A DNA stretch of 64,000 bases from Nautilus pompilius (GCA_018389105.1 JACATO010001137.1:489333-553332); one strand, 5' to 3'; counted from the first letter of the stretch, positions 1 to 12,823 are shown. Numbers and translations are program-made. Notes: a model not told the origin generated them from the sequence alone.

Positions 1-800
1 TGACATGCCCTAAATTTACAATGCCATGCCCCAAATGGTGCAAAACACAAAGCCCGATTTTCCTTTTTGTACAGGTATACAACCGGCGCATGCAGAACTT
101 TTTGAGCGTCCCCTGGCGGGAATTTTCCAGCCGCTCTGCGGAGTTGTAACTTGTGCGTGTGCGCATTATACGCCATTTAGTTTACGCTTCGAAGTATAGC
201 ACGAGTACACAAAAGACCTAACAAAAGAGCGGCAGTCTTAAGAGTATTTTTCTTCAACATTTTAACATACAATCTAGCCTAATTCAAGGTCGTCAATTAA
301 AGCTATTGCATTTCATTATATTATGAGAACTTGTAAATGTATATATACATGCATTGACTTTGTTGCAAATAAATGTGAACTTGTAGGTTTGTATGATTGC
401 ATAAGTTAGTAATACTTCACTTAACACCTACAGCATACTAGTATTAAACTGTTATTTATCAAATTTGTCTTGTCATTAATGCAAATAAATGTGCCCACAA
501 TACCATGCTTCCGCACCGTGACTGCACGCGATGTGCCCTGTTTTATAATATTTACCATGCCCGTTTGAAAACCTAGCTGTAACACTGTACATTATCTACA
601 AACCTATTCTTTAGTGGTAAATCGTAGATATTGTAGAAGTGATTCAACTGCCATTTTTATATCACTGATATCCAGCAATAAATAATATTGTTTTACAATG
701 TAATGTTTGTTTGTGGTGTTTTAATTAGATAAAACACGTTGTGTGTGTGTACATGAGAGTGTGTGTTTTATGTTATGTTTTATTTCTCTTGATTTCTCAA
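1..800. other. Non-coding AT-rich DNA with a CpG-rich patch
   Basis: No credible gene is visible. Bases about 60-240 stand out from the AT-rich background: they are richer in G and C and contain many CpG dinucleotides, which are rare in most of the window. This could be the edge of a promoter, a young repeat, or part of an unidentified element. Short direct echoes of an ATGCCC-type motif occur near 5-40 and 535-565, but I could not define element ends. Confidence 0.4.
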
Positions 801-1119
801 AACAGGAGACAAAAAAGCCAAAATACAATTATCCAGATAGAATAGATTGATTACTGACTGCCCATTATGATTTTTGTGATGGGGGTGCAACTATTATTAG
901 GTAATTTAAATAAAATAATGCGATTTTTTTCCCTCACCCCCATGGTGCTGTATATATTTCATATAGTAAAAGAAATGCTATTTCAGATCAGATTTAATTT
1001 TGGTGTGAATTTCCTTTATGGAAATATAAACTTTATTCAGATGTGTAAAGTAAGTTCTAAAGTTATGATAGGTCTATTTTAATATTTTAGTGAACATGCA
1101 TGCATCTATGTATGTAATA

Positions 1120-1123
1120 TGTA

Positions 1124-1154
<31 letters not shown>

Positions 1155-1210
1155 ACCTGTGTGTATGTATGTATGTGTGCGTGCGTGCACATATGTAAGT
1201 GTATATGTAT
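1120..1210. repeat. GT/GTAT microsatellite
   Basis: A pure GT run covers about 1129-1154 and is flanked by GTAT and GTGC variants. The two overlapping open frames here (His/Thr-rich on the minus strand, Val/Cys-rich on the plus strand) are just translations of the repeat. Confidence 0.9.
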
Positions 1211-2161
1211 TCAATTGTATCTCCTCTGAGGTTAAAGTGGAATATTTTAAAGGTTACCGCCTCTGTGGGTGGATTATTACAAAGAGAAATTTCTATATTC
1301 TTTGTAATTCTTATTCTCATTGCCATGTAATACTAAGAAAAAACCAATACACTTTTTGTTTACTGAAACAGCACCTAAGGGGAGACAACTCTTTTTAATA
1401 TTTCGTAACTTGAAAAAAAAAATATTAGAATAAATTTATATTTACATAAAGAGAATAACAGGGAGAATATCATCTGCAAATTTTAGTTTTTATGATTCCC
1501 CTTTTTTCAAGAAATCAATAGAAATCAAGCACGACATCATTTTTTAAAAAAAATCTGTGACCAGTATATAAATTTATGTGTAATTAAGTAAGGCCAAATT
1601 CTTCCTTTCAAAAACAACCCAACAACATCTGCATTTAAACTGCAAAAAATTTAAGTTGCAAACAACAGTTTATTTTTAATAACATAAATTCTAATCTGGT
1701 TGTAAATATTAAAGTATAGGCAGCCAAATATGTTAATAAAATCACCAAATTATTTGTTATAAAAATATTAATCAAGTAGCTTAAACCAAATATTTACATA
1801 TTGGGTGTTTTGAAAAAAAAAATAGAGAAAAGCTAAAAAGAAATTATGAATTCAGTTATTTTTATCCATAAACTTTGTTAAATAAATTTAGATTTAAATG
1901 GATGGTAAAAATTTTTTGAAATAGCTAAATTAAAAACCTAATATTATAAATACAAACTGAAGGTAAAAGTTAAATGTAAACTATGGCCTGTGGTAGAAGA
2001 GATAGGTGATCAATTTACAAAAAAACACAAGTTTACTGAATTTAAAATGTTAAAAGGTTAATTTTTCATTCTTGCTGGAGTGTAGAAATTCTTAGATGAC
2101 CTGCTTTTATTTATAACAATCACAGCCATTAACTTCATTATCTCTTCCTTTCTCCTGGCAG

Positions 2162-2222
2162 ACAGTTAACAAATCCCAAAATGATATTGCATTATTAACT
2201 ATAAACTCTTCTATCATATCAG
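2162..2222 (+). other. Exon-like segment with good splice sites (unproven)
   Basis: A 61-base segment is preceded by a pyrimidine-rich tract ending CTCCTGGCAG and followed by a consensus donor GTAAGTAC. Only one of three frames is open (phase 0 in, phase 1 out) and it reads 20 residues including NDIALLTINSS. This resembles the strand around the catalytic Asp of trypsin-like serine proteases (typical NDIALL). No partner exon was found nearby, and trypsin exons are usually longer, so this may be a chance match or the remnant of a gene lying mostly elsewhere. Confidence 0.2.
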
Positions 2223-2546
2223 GTAAGTACATAAAAAGGCAACCATTGTTAAAACATTTTTTTTTTCACTGAAATATCCTATACTATAATAAATTTTAAA
2301 ACCTTTGCTTAGTTCGGTCTAGATTGACAGCCATGCAGTTGCAGACCTCCCTGTTGTGGTCCAAGTCTAGTTTATATTTGAATGCCTTAGAATACAGCAT
2401 GGCCTAAAAAGGCTAGCATATTAGCTAGCAAGAAATGAGAGAAGGGGCAGAGTACAAATGAAAATATTTTACATAAGCTTATTAGAATAATAGATTTTAG
2501 CATTTTATTAATTGTTTAAAATTATCTTGATCTCAGTAGACCTCTG

Positions 2547-2633
2547 AAATTCAGGGCTACACTGTAAATTTCCATATGTTTTTAGCTTAAAATTCAGGGC
2601 TACAATGTAAGTTTCCATATGTTTTGTAGCTTA
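2547..2633. repeat. Tandem duplication of about 43 bp
   Basis: Two adjacent copies of a unit beginning AAATTCAGGGCTACA and ending in GTTTT(G)TAGCTT lie at about 2547-2588 and 2590-2632. They differ by a few substitutions and one small indel, indicating a local duplication that is not very recent. Confidence 0.85.
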
Positions 2634-4148
2634 CTCTCCTTCACCATTAACACATGAGCTATTTCATATTTAGTCTTGTTAGATTTTATTAGGCTGAGGA
2701 ATATATGATTGACATATTTGAAATCATGTGGACAGATTAATCAGGAATTAAATCTCAACAAAGAGAAACATACTTAGTCAAAACTATGAGAGAAAAAATA
2801 GCAGAATTTGACGTTAGATAGAAAGACAAATTCCAATGGCCAGGAGGATTCTTCTAGTCTGGTTACTCCTTTCGCATTTAGTTATGCACCAATATAAGAA
2901 ATCAAAAAAGGAAAACGCTATTTTAGAAATAGGTATAAATATCATAGACAATGTAAAACTTCTGCTTTTGTGTCAATGAGATTATTGAATAAACTTCTAA
3001 AAATAATTTTTGATCAGTGTCCAAAATTCTCAGTTTTTTCTTCTTAGTTTCTTATTCATAACAACAATATCAGACATACAACCAGCACTTACATAGTCTT
3101 TTCTGTCTTAAAAGGCTTGTTGTCTTTTGATTTTGCTTTGTGATAACCATAACAGTCCTGCATTTCATGAATAAAAATTCTTTATAAAAAGTGAATTTTG
3201 AGTTTTGTTAGTGAGAACTTATGTTAAAATATTTAGAATAATGACATAATCAACCAGTTTAGTAATAACTAGTGAAAAATGTCCACGAAACCACTGTCTG
3301 GTAGTCATCTTAACTGATGAGCCAACATTTATCATTGTTTATTGCTACATTAGCTGATCATGCACTTGTTATTTCAATTAGTCCTATCAGAACTTATTTC
3401 AAGTTAAAGAAATTTGATTCTGTTCCAGATTTCATATCAATGATATACTGGAATGTGAATCATACTTTACACTGATTGGATAAATGTATATGGTGGTTGA
3501 GTTAGATTAAACATTATTTGATTCACATACTCAATATCAATTTGGTGACTTACTAAACATATGTGACACAGTTTTGGGCAGCTATCTCTGCTTCAATTTT
3601 TAAAATCATCTCACTATTTATAGCCTATAATTAAAGAAAATATTAACTTTCCAAAATGAAAATAAATGACAATATCCATGATTCAAAATTCACTCAGACC
3701 ATAATATATTTTTAAACATTTACACATTTTTTTTTGTCAGTTGTTGCAAGCTCAGTTACCAATAGGGAAAATAGTATGCATTAGCTTTAATGTTAAACAA
3801 AATATAAAAATAGTTCAAAGACATCATGCCATAAGTTATGAAGTTTTTGTTTATTGTATTTATTATTTTCTTTGTTCAACCTTTTATAATTTTAATAGAA
3901 CTACAACCAAATAATCAGACTACATGAAATTACAGGTAATCAGATTAAATTTAATCTTAATAACACTTAAAATTCCAGACAGAATTCTAATTTTCAAAAC
4001 AAAATAAAGTTTTCATTTATTCTTAGTGCTAAACAATCAGTTAGAAGAAAATGTATTTGAAACTGTCAAGTGCTTGGTTGAAACAAAGTGAAGACTGAAA
4101 GAAATTTAAACAGCAACATCTTTCACCAAAGATAAAATGTTAAGAAGA

Positions 4149-4719
4149 TAGGCTCAGCCTTTTCTGGCTAAAAGCAAGGCAGGCTTGCTATCATGCTTGG
4201 GAGTTAAGGTTCCATGGAGTTTGCATTTCCAGTTCAATTGGCATGACTGCCTGGGAGTTGTATTGCAGGGTTCTTTGCTGGGGAGCAAGCACCAGTATGA
4301 TCCTCAGCCTTGTGTTGGGAATTATATGACTGCCAAAGGGCATCATACTCAAGGACTTAGGCACCACTTGAAGCTGCATGCAGATTTAATAACCTATCTT
4401 TTCCTCTAAGAGGAGAAAACATGCTTTGCTTACACTAGCACCACAACCACAAAAACAAAAAGATCAGGGCATGCTCTGGTGCCTGACCAGGCTTCCTTTC
4501 TTGTCTTAGAGTTTAGGGATTTGTTGGATCAGCATTGTTGATTTGACAAGCCTGACTGTCTGGAGGCTTATATTGCAGTCTCCCTAGCTGATGGAGGAAT
4601 CACCAGCATGGTCCTCAGCCTTGAGTCAAGGCTTATGCCCCACCCTGAGACTGTGCACAAATTCAGTAACCAACCCTCTTCAAAAAGAAGTCACTCACCA
4701 GCACACACACAAAAAGATC
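4149..4719 (+). repeat. Two head-to-tail diverged copies of a SINE-like repeat
   Basis: Unit 1 (about 4149-4465) and unit 2 (about 4466-4719) share a block containing TGACTG.CTGG, TATTGCAG, CACCAG.ATG and TCCTCAGCCTTG in the same order. Each ends in a CA-rich tail followed by AAAAAGATC (4457-4465 and 4711-4719). The region is clearly less AT-rich than its surroundings. The shared 3' tail suggests a retroposed family. The open frames here on both strands are not convincing genes. Confidence 0.6.
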
Positions 4720-7416
4720 TTATGTTAGTAGTTCATGCAAATTTTTTCAGTTAATGAGATCACTTTGTTATAAATCCAATGTGAAACCCAAGTTTTCACA
4801 CACACTTTTCCATACTTGAAAATGATCACATTGATTGAAAATATTCATATGAACTCTGCTAAAAAAACTTTGGCCTGTCATCTTAACATAGCTGAAATTT
4901 GTTTTTTGGTTCAATTTACAATGAAAATAAGATACCAAAACTCTAATAATGACCATTAATTCAAATTTAAAAAAAGAACAACTGTTTCTTTCGAACTAAA
5001 TAACTTGATGATATATAGATAAGATGATGCCAGTAAATGTTATGTGAAAAGAACCTTTAGATAACAAAAAATAATTTTATACTGATGGTACAAAGGTATA
5101 CTTTACTGTTTTATTTTTATTCAGTTGGCAAAAAAAAAAGTTTTATGCTTTAATGAGTCTTGTAAACAAAGTAGATTCAGAGCTAAAATGAGTTACAGAA
5201 TTAAAATGTCACCATAATATCTATCTTTATGTTTATTTTTTAAAAATGCTTTGATATACATCATCCCTTAATGGAAAATATTAGTGTGCTGTAAAATCAA
5301 ATTCTATTCACCCTCTGTTGATACACATGACTTGCTGAAAGTCAAAACATAAAAAGTAATACTGATCTAAAAACATAATTCAAAATTCAAAACATTTATG
5401 AGACTTAAAATAAATAAATAAGTAAAAAGTGTAGTGAACTAGTGTTAAAAATTTTAATGTTACATAACCATTAATTATTCAAATTTAAATTAATGAATAA
5501 CTAGGTTAATTTAAAAGCCAAAATATTAAAAGCAGTAGTGTCCTACAAACAAAGAAACAAATTCAGCATATTTTTGAAACTTCTAAATGTTGTCAAAAAT
5601 AAAATGGAAATTTCATACTTTAAATCAAAGCCTAAAAGATTTCTGTTAAACTAATTAAAGCTAAAATAGTGAAGAAAATACAGATCTACAAAGAAAGGTT
5701 CAAACTGCAAACAATTATGAAAGTTTGTCAAATATATAATTTAGCATTTTTGAATCTGGAATCACCTGAAGTTCACTGCTACTACTACATCAGTGAACCT
5801 ATTAAAGTATAAAAAGCAGTCTTGAGAGTTGACAAGGAGGGTTAGGTGGTTCGCACTAGAGAAAACATTTTTTTGAATTCAGGAATACAAGTGCTGCAAG
5901 ATAAGAAAGAGAAACTGCTTTTGTTATCAAAGATGATTCAAACCTTCCAGTAGAAGACATAAAAGACTGAGTTTTATCCATTAGGCAAAGAACAGCTCAT
6001 AGTCCCAAAGGTAAGACATCAATAATTTCCTATTATTAATAAGGGGATATTAATCCATGGCTTCTAAAAAATCATTAGGAATTCTTCCTTCAGAGAATAT
6101 AATAAATTCCTTCTACAAATTCAGCTTTTGTCCTTCATTGAAGAAATAACCCAGTTCATAACAAACCAGTAGCAGGAAAATCTTTAATTCTATGAAACCC
6201 CAAACACAGCCTAGAATGAAAAAAAAAAAGATTTTTCATAAGTCAAGTCAAAACAATAATTGTAGAAATTTTAAAATAAATACAAAATTAAAGCAATACA
6301 GTTAAATTTAAAAAAAAAACTTACTTTGGAGATGCTCAGTTAAAACATTGCAGAGTGAATATGAATCCATACTCTGCTAAGATACTACGGGTGGAGAAAT
6401 TAGATAACATACGATTCCACAGTGGTTTGTGAAGTAGCAAAGTGATTATACAGGTATTATTTATGATAACTAGAAGGCAGAATGTGAAACACTCAAAGCA
6501 GCAATTAATATTCCATTTGCAGAAGATTTTACTACTAACAATATTTCTTTTAGATGCTATGCCCATTCAAAGGTAATTAGTCATCCAGTGGATTCCTGTT
6601 TAATGTAACATTGGCAGAAATTAAAATGCAGATTAGGAAGCAAAACAAGCACAGCAGCAAGAACATAAAAATACATATGATGGAAAAACCATCATTAAAA
6701 TAATCTCAAAAAAAATTAATGATTTTTCTTGATATTACCAAGCTGACATGCAACTACAATAAACTATAGAGGAGAGATTATGGACTAAAACAACTCTGTA
6801 GGTTGTCTCTAGACACAAAGGTAGAGTATATTCTACAGGATTGCCCTAAATCCTCAAATCCAGAGGAAATGTTACATTTATAAATAATATTTATGTAAAA
6901 TAGTAGAGCTTTTTTAACCTCGAAAAAATTACGTTTAAAATGGAAAAGGAGCTCTATACCATTTTAAAAATCACTATGATGTTATTATTATTATTATCAT
7001 TATTAGAAATTATTCCTTTTAAAATAAGAAATGGTAAAGCATTGTGTCCATATCAAGTGTTGTCAGCTCTGCCTAACTCCCCTGAGTCTGTTTGACCAGT
7101 GGTCTAACTCTTCAGTTATGTAGTGAAAAAAATTAGCTCATGGAAGAAATCCACTGGCCTCACACTATCAGGTGAAACAATCCCTGGGATTGTGGACTAC
7201 AAAAAACACTGGCATGTTGATTGGCTGCAAATGGCTCAAACTCTACTTGACAACCTTCTTCTCCTCATCATTGTTGTTGCTCTCAACCAATAGATTCTTT
7301 TGTTGTTTCTTCATCACTGTCCAATAGAGTGTTGATTCTGTCATGACATGTTATGGCCATGGTCCTACAGGATGAGTTTTGGGGTAAAATGAATAAAAAA
7401 CAAGTCTCATTAATAT
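4720..7416. other. AT-rich stretch without a recognised gene
   Basis: Long A/T runs and short open frames only. An ATT trinucleotide run lies at about 6981-7004. A minus-strand frame at 6336-6566 has a donor-like GTAAGT just beyond its end, but it carries a stop before that site and shows no family resemblance, so I do not call it an exon. Confidence 0.4.
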
Positions 7417-9579
7417 ATTTTTTGGAAAAATGTCCCCCACCAAAAGTAAATGAAAGTCAGCATATCAAAAACAATTCAGATAATATATTTATAATGAAAA
7501 GACGTATGTTGTCTACAACTATTGTATGAATAAGTCTTTTATAATAAAATAAAATATGGTAAGAAATTGTTTTATTCCACTGGTAATCATGAAATAACAA
7601 CTACAGGAATACAAATGCAATTAGAGAGTACGCAAAAAGTACACATCAATTAGAATTAGAATCAAGAAATCGTAAATTGAGACTGTCAATGGACTTGCAA
7701 GTAGACGTGATCTCTTTTAAGTAACTTATAGCTCGTTCAGCACAGATATTTGATCGTTGAACACCTGGAATCACTGAGGCCTGACGGCTCCAGAAATTAT
7801 TCAAACTGTTTAAAGCTTTTTGGCAGTTTAATGCTTTTACTGCATCCGTAACCTTGGCAGCATCTTCCTCACAGAATTGATGAGCTGAAAACCATATATC
7901 CATCCACACGCCAGACAGGAAATCACAGATTGCTTTGAGCTGCTCTCTATACTCAGGCAAAAGAATGAAAGACAAAAGAGCAAGAATGCCCCGTGAATTC
8001 CATCTAGCATTGCTCATCGCAGGTAGTTTTTTAAATTTTATGAAGGGAAAAGCTCTGTTCTTACAATAGTACTTGTAGTAACAGCACAGTTCATAGAGAT
8101 ATTGCATATCATCGCTCCACTTGAGGTCCTTCACTTTCAACAGTTCTTCACTCTGAAGAAAATTTTGGCGGAGCTCATTGTAGTTCCGAATTAGATGATC
8201 AGCAAATTCATAAGATATTTCAGATGAAGTAGTTCTCCCAGGAAGCTTGTCATTCATGAGGTGCTTGAGAATTGTGTCCAGTATGTGGTGCTGACAACCA
8301 ACATATTGTGGTAAAGGAAGCCCTCTTCTTGTGAATTCCTGTCCTAACCGCTTTACCACACCACCAAGTCTTCCAGTGTTCACAGCCGTAGTGTCCGTTA
8401 TTATCATCAGAATTCTTGGCCAAAGTTGAAACTCATCAAGAACTTCAACAAGACCATTGTAGATGCTTATTGCTTTGCCATCATGCAATTGCATTACCTT
8501 CAACCGGATTTCTTTTTCAGCATTCTTGAGCAAAACAACTTGGAGTTCTTTTTCGCCTATCTTCTTTCCATCAAAGTGCAACACCCAATCTTCATTCTTC
8601 AGGGTCTCTTTGTACTTTTTCTGGGTCTGCAACATTTGTCTTTTTCTCTCTCTCTATAAACAGCAGCATATGATGGAGTTGGCATCTTGTAGCCCTCATC
8701 TGACAGCTGTCGACACAAATTAGCAGATTTTCTCAGAGAAATATTTTGTTTTCGTGATAAGCTTGCAGCAGTTCTGGCAGATTCATATCTTCGCTTATTC
8801 TTTTGTGGTGACAATTCCCATTCTTCTTCTCTTGGTGGTTGATCCTCAGCAGTGGTGTCAGTAGCATCACTTTCCTGGCCACTGGAGGAAGAACTCAATA
8901 CTGATGATGATGTTGCTGCTAATGTTAAGGCTCCCACTTCATTTGCCTGAGATTTTAGCAAAGCCATCTTGCTTGGATGGATGGACCCAGTCTTCTCAGT
9001 GACATAACCAATAGCCCCCTTAGACTTTACTTGTAGTTGATGTAATTTCTTGTCCTCAGCACTCAGCCATATACCATCTGCTTTGGTGAGGTCAAAAACT
9101 CCAGCAAAAATTCTTTATCATTGGCTTTTGGTTTTTTTAAGTGCTTGTCATGCTTTACAAGCAGATTCTCAATTTTCCTCCTTACTGATTTCTTTGTGAT
9201 ACATAGAAAGTTCAATTTTGACCAAAGAGTCACCAGTTCTTCTGAAATAATATCAACTCGCTTCCTTCTCTCTTCTTTTGCTCAGCAAGATATTTGTATC
9301 TGCCAATAATCATGGCTTGTGTTGGCATTCGCACATATTCATGCAAGGCTTTACTAATAATTTTTAAGCCTTTTCTGGAAGAGCAGCTCTTTTTGTAATG
9401 GATTAAATTCTTGCTCCATATCACTCCACTTTTGTCAATTTCTTTTTTGCTGCGTTTATAAGACATCATAAAGTATGTAAACTTGTCGAGATAATTGCAC
9501 AAATGAATAAGTGATATCTGAAAATGTAAACAGATGCAAATATAAAAGTTGCAGTGGTGGGGGAGTTTTTCGTAAAAAT
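7417..9579 (-). mobile_element. DNA transposon with imperfect terminal inverted repeats, about 2.16 kb
   Basis: Imperfect inverted repeats bound a transposase-like gene. The left end (7417-7442) contains GGAAAAATGTCCCCCACCA. The right end (9555-9579), read on the minus strand, contains CGAAAAACTCCCCCACCA. Both are preceded by a T run, and the terminal CCCCCACCA is identical. No clear target-site duplication could be fixed because the flanks are A/T-only. The coding region fills most of the space between the repeats, as expected for an autonomous cut-and-paste element. The ends do not match the TIRs of the hAT, Tigger or mariner copies elsewhere in this window. Confidence 0.6.
7646..9502 (-). 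pseudogene. Frameshifted RNase H-like (hAT-like) transposase of unplaced family
   Basis: About 619 codons run on the minus strand in four pieces: N-terminal (9502 to about 9245), a short segment reading EELVTLWSKLNF and continuing to FLLEF (about 9260-9075), a Ser-rich/acidic middle (about 9075-8640), and the large C-terminal piece (8635-7646). Single-base shifts near 9245, 9078 and 8635 join the pieces into one sensible protein. The C-terminal piece has MIITDTTAVNTGR, then GCQHHILDTILKH, then ARWNSRGILALLSFIL and CAERAISYL. That is the same order of an Asp motif, a Cys/His motif, an RWNS motif and a C-terminal motif as in hAT-type RNase H-fold transposases. The middle looks like a low-complexity linker, and there is no obvious BED finger. 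It is inactive as written. Membership in hAT proper is not established. Confidence 0.6.
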
Positions 9580-11029
9580 AATAAAAATGAAAGTTATTTC
9601 CATGACTTTTACCTAAAGACTCATCCTTTCATACACTGGCCTTCATGAATTTCTGAAAAAGCCACAAACAATCAACACCCTACTGTCCAACCAACTAAAT
9701 GACATCAGAGGTATGAACATTCAAGACCTCCCAAAAACCAAAAGGGAAAGATTCACTGTTAGATTCTGCTCTGTATCAAGTAAATAAACAACTAACATAC
9801 ATGGTTCATGTTTGTAGCATCACCATGAAAATAATTTTCATGAGAAAAATCAATATAAATAGCCAGAGGGAAGGATAAAGTAGACTAGCATTCTTCTACA
9901 TGTACTACCTCTGCACAGCTGGAAGTGATCATTAAAAGACTCATCAGTGCCCAGTCATCTTCAGACAGTCTGCTGCAGCCAGTTTTGGCCAACATAAATG
10001 AGAAAAGATTAATATCAAAGTGAAATGCACATCAGAATCTTTCAAAGTCTTCCAATAGCAAACAGATTGCAATCATTATACTAAGGTTTGTTACTTACTA
10101 CCAAGGCAGTTTTTGATGAATATAATGAGTTCAAAGCAACCAAATGAGTTATTTTCCTCACTGAAACAAATATAAACACATTATAACTATTTCATTAGAG
10201 GCATAAATTAGTAGCATTATATATTGAAAACTAAAACCAAAATTTACAATGAATAGCTTTAAAAGCAGATGAAAGAAATATATGCTACTGTGAATGCATC
10301 CACATCTTTCCAAAGAAAGGAATGTTTTGTATTCATTTGTGTTACCAAAATTATCATTATTTATTTATTTTTATTTGTACAACCGAAAATAATTTGAATG
10401 TAGATTAATATATAACAACAACAGTACTACTCTTAAGATGGTATTATCTATTTGTTCAGTCATACAAATAAAAGTTAATTCAGCTTAACCACTCAGATTG
10501 TCCACTATTGCAAAATTATACTTCCATTTAGATTAATAATATTCAAAAAGTAAACGTAACTACACAAACTGGTAATGCTATGAAATCACTAACTTACAGA
10601 AACTACAAGACATAATGACTATTCACTAAAAAAAACTGAATATGAGGGTGAGTAGGAAAACACTGACTGTCAGCTTTTCACTTTGAACATACACATTGAA
10701 GGCTGGCAACAAACTTCCTATGGAAAAGTTCATACATTTCCCTCATTTTTGTTGCTTTATTTTTGCTACGAGCCATTGGTTGACAGCTGTGCCAGTCCAA
10801 ATTAGTTGTTGCCTTTTATTTGCATTCAAAGCAAAGTACTGTGATTAAATTTCTTACTGCAGATGGAGTGTCCAACATGAGACTTTCACTAGCTGTTGAA
10901 AAAATATTTATTTAGACCTTCTCTGTTAAAGTGAGCAGAGTGAAATAGTGGGAAAACCACAACAAGAGTGAAGAAACTGACACAAAAAATAGACCACACA
11001 ATGACATAACTACAAAAGTAGTAACACCA
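9580..11029. other. Mostly AT-rich non-coding DNA with two protein-like fragments
   Basis: Two short plus-strand open segments have a composition unlike the AT-rich background: 9617-9787 (56 codons, includes EFLKKPQTINTLLSNQL) and about 9889-10023 (44 codons, includes QLEVIIKRLISAQSSSDS). Both are bounded by stops and I do not recognise them. They may be two halves of one decayed gene or transposon. The rest shows nothing I can name. Confidence 0.35.
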
Positions 11030-11640
11030 ACAAAAATATGTAAAGTAGACACGACAACTTAGAACAATTGGAACATTGGCACATAGAAATTATGAAGATT
11101 TGTGGGTATTAGAAAACCAGCAATCATCAAGATTATCCAAAATCTAGGTTACTTTGAAATGTGTGCATGCATGTGACCTTCTCAAACAAAACCAAAAAGA
11201 CACTTGTGCTGAACTGCTCAAGCATTTTGATGCATTTCTCTTGTTCATTACCAAATATATGATGTAAGTGCATCATCATTTCCCAGAAATCAAATGTCAA
11301 ACTATGAAGTGGCACCACCAAGAATCTTCTTAAAAGGAGTCTAAAGTTCAGACTTCCACTAAGGAAGGCCTGGTGTTTTTGGTAATGCAAGTCTCATCTT
11401 CACTGATTTCATATCCAAAATTACCAAAATAAGCTCAAGTTCTACATCAAAATGTTGCAAATACTGGAAATCATCCAAAGAGTTTGCCCAAATCTGGAGA
11501 TATCACAGATGCTGATGCAACATGCCAATGCTTGGCTGCACACCAACCTGCACATATCTGAGAAAATCACTTCATTCAGACAGAATCTGCTGCTTCATCC
11601 AGGCTAAAGCTCAAACCCAATGTTAAATCATAATCTGTTT
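11030..11640 (+). pseudogene. Decayed mariner transposase fragment
   Basis: Two plus-strand pieces match conserved blocks of mariner transposases. Around 11283-11330 the sequence reads PEIKCQTMKWHHQESS, corresponding to the block after the first catalytic Asp. Around 11470-11560 it reads RVCPNLEISQMLMQHANAW, which ends in the region where mariners have HDNA with the second catalytic Asp. Here that Asp is replaced by Ala. Several stops and frame changes separate the blocks, and the terminal Asp region is lost. It is an old non-functional copy of a different lineage from the one at 50 kb. I could not locate its inverted repeats. Confidence 0.6.
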
Positions 11641-12823
11641 GGATGATTACAGGAACAAAACATTTAAAATGACAATGAGGTAAAATATGCAGGGTACAAA
11701 TGGTTTTGCAAATTGACAGGTGTTCTTATAGTGACATCATGCACATTTTAGCTAAGTACTGAATAAAGTTTATTGTATATGATAAGGGATTACAGGGAAA
11801 ATAACCAAGCACACATTAGGACAACATATATTTTCCTTGGCAATTTCATAATTTTTAAATAAAAGATCATACAGAAAAAAACTATCAGGAATTCTTAATT
11901 CATATAAACTCTGTTACACATTAAAAAAAATTATACTTAATAATTTTATAAAAGAAAGAAGACAGACTAGTTCAGAAATGACACACTACAATCATACCAG
12001 TAATCTTTAAATTATAGACTTTAGCAATATTCATATAAATGATACATTTTTGTCTTAAGATAAATTTAAATGCTGTTTTTACATGATATAAAACAGCTGA
12101 CTCAATGAGTTCATACTGAAAAATAAATGTAGATACAGTACAAAAAAAAAAATGTCAGCTTGCCTATTCTTTAATTGTTCAAAGGTCTTGATAATTTATT
12201 TTTTTTGCTATAATAATTATGATTACCCAAATTTAAGATTAGTAATGAGATGACTTTACATCTAATTGTCCAAACTTAAATATTAATGTAATGTTTATAG
12301 TATCCTTCATTTATTTTTAATAGCTTCTTATAATAAAGTTTATTTTAAAATTTGTACCATTAAAAAAACAAGATAACAGAAATAAACCTGGTAATAAATA
12401 TAACCAATGAAACTGCCTTAGCATGTCCCTCATAGTGCACAGCTACAGTTTGTAGCAGCAGCAGATCCTTAGCTAGAGAGTTGGGCATATACAGCTATTC
12501 TAACAGTGATGAGCAATGATGTCCACACATTACCAGCAAATGCGTGGCTCCAAATAAACTGGTTGAGCATCCCTGAATATAAAAGGTTAAGCTAATCTTT
12601 TTCTTCACGAACTCTTACTCTTTCTGACTTTGAAGGTCTAAGGACATTACACAACAGTTTTAGTAGGCAAGATATGTACAGTAAGGAGCTCAAGCACTGG
12701 TCAAGGTGTAAGCCAGATAAAAGTTACCATCAAAATTACCACACTTATGTGAAAAACCCTTTTTAGAATTATATATTTATAGATGTGGGGAAATATCCAT
12801 GAAATCAGTTGGTAATATAGTAT

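Larger units (their letters stand above)
1400..4148. other. AT-rich stretch without a recognised gene
   Basis: No coding region or transposase similarity could be recognised apart from a single exon-like segment at 2162-2222 and a small tandem duplication at 2547-2633, listed separately. A block near 2310-2460 is less AT-rich and looks repeat-like, but it has no second copy in the window that I could find. Confidence 0.4.

Noticed and set aside
1087-1398. Open frames on both strands across the GT repeat
   Set aside because: They are translations of a microsatellite and show no domain.
5952-6009. Possible exon ending at a GTAAGA donor
   Set aside because: All three frames contain stops.
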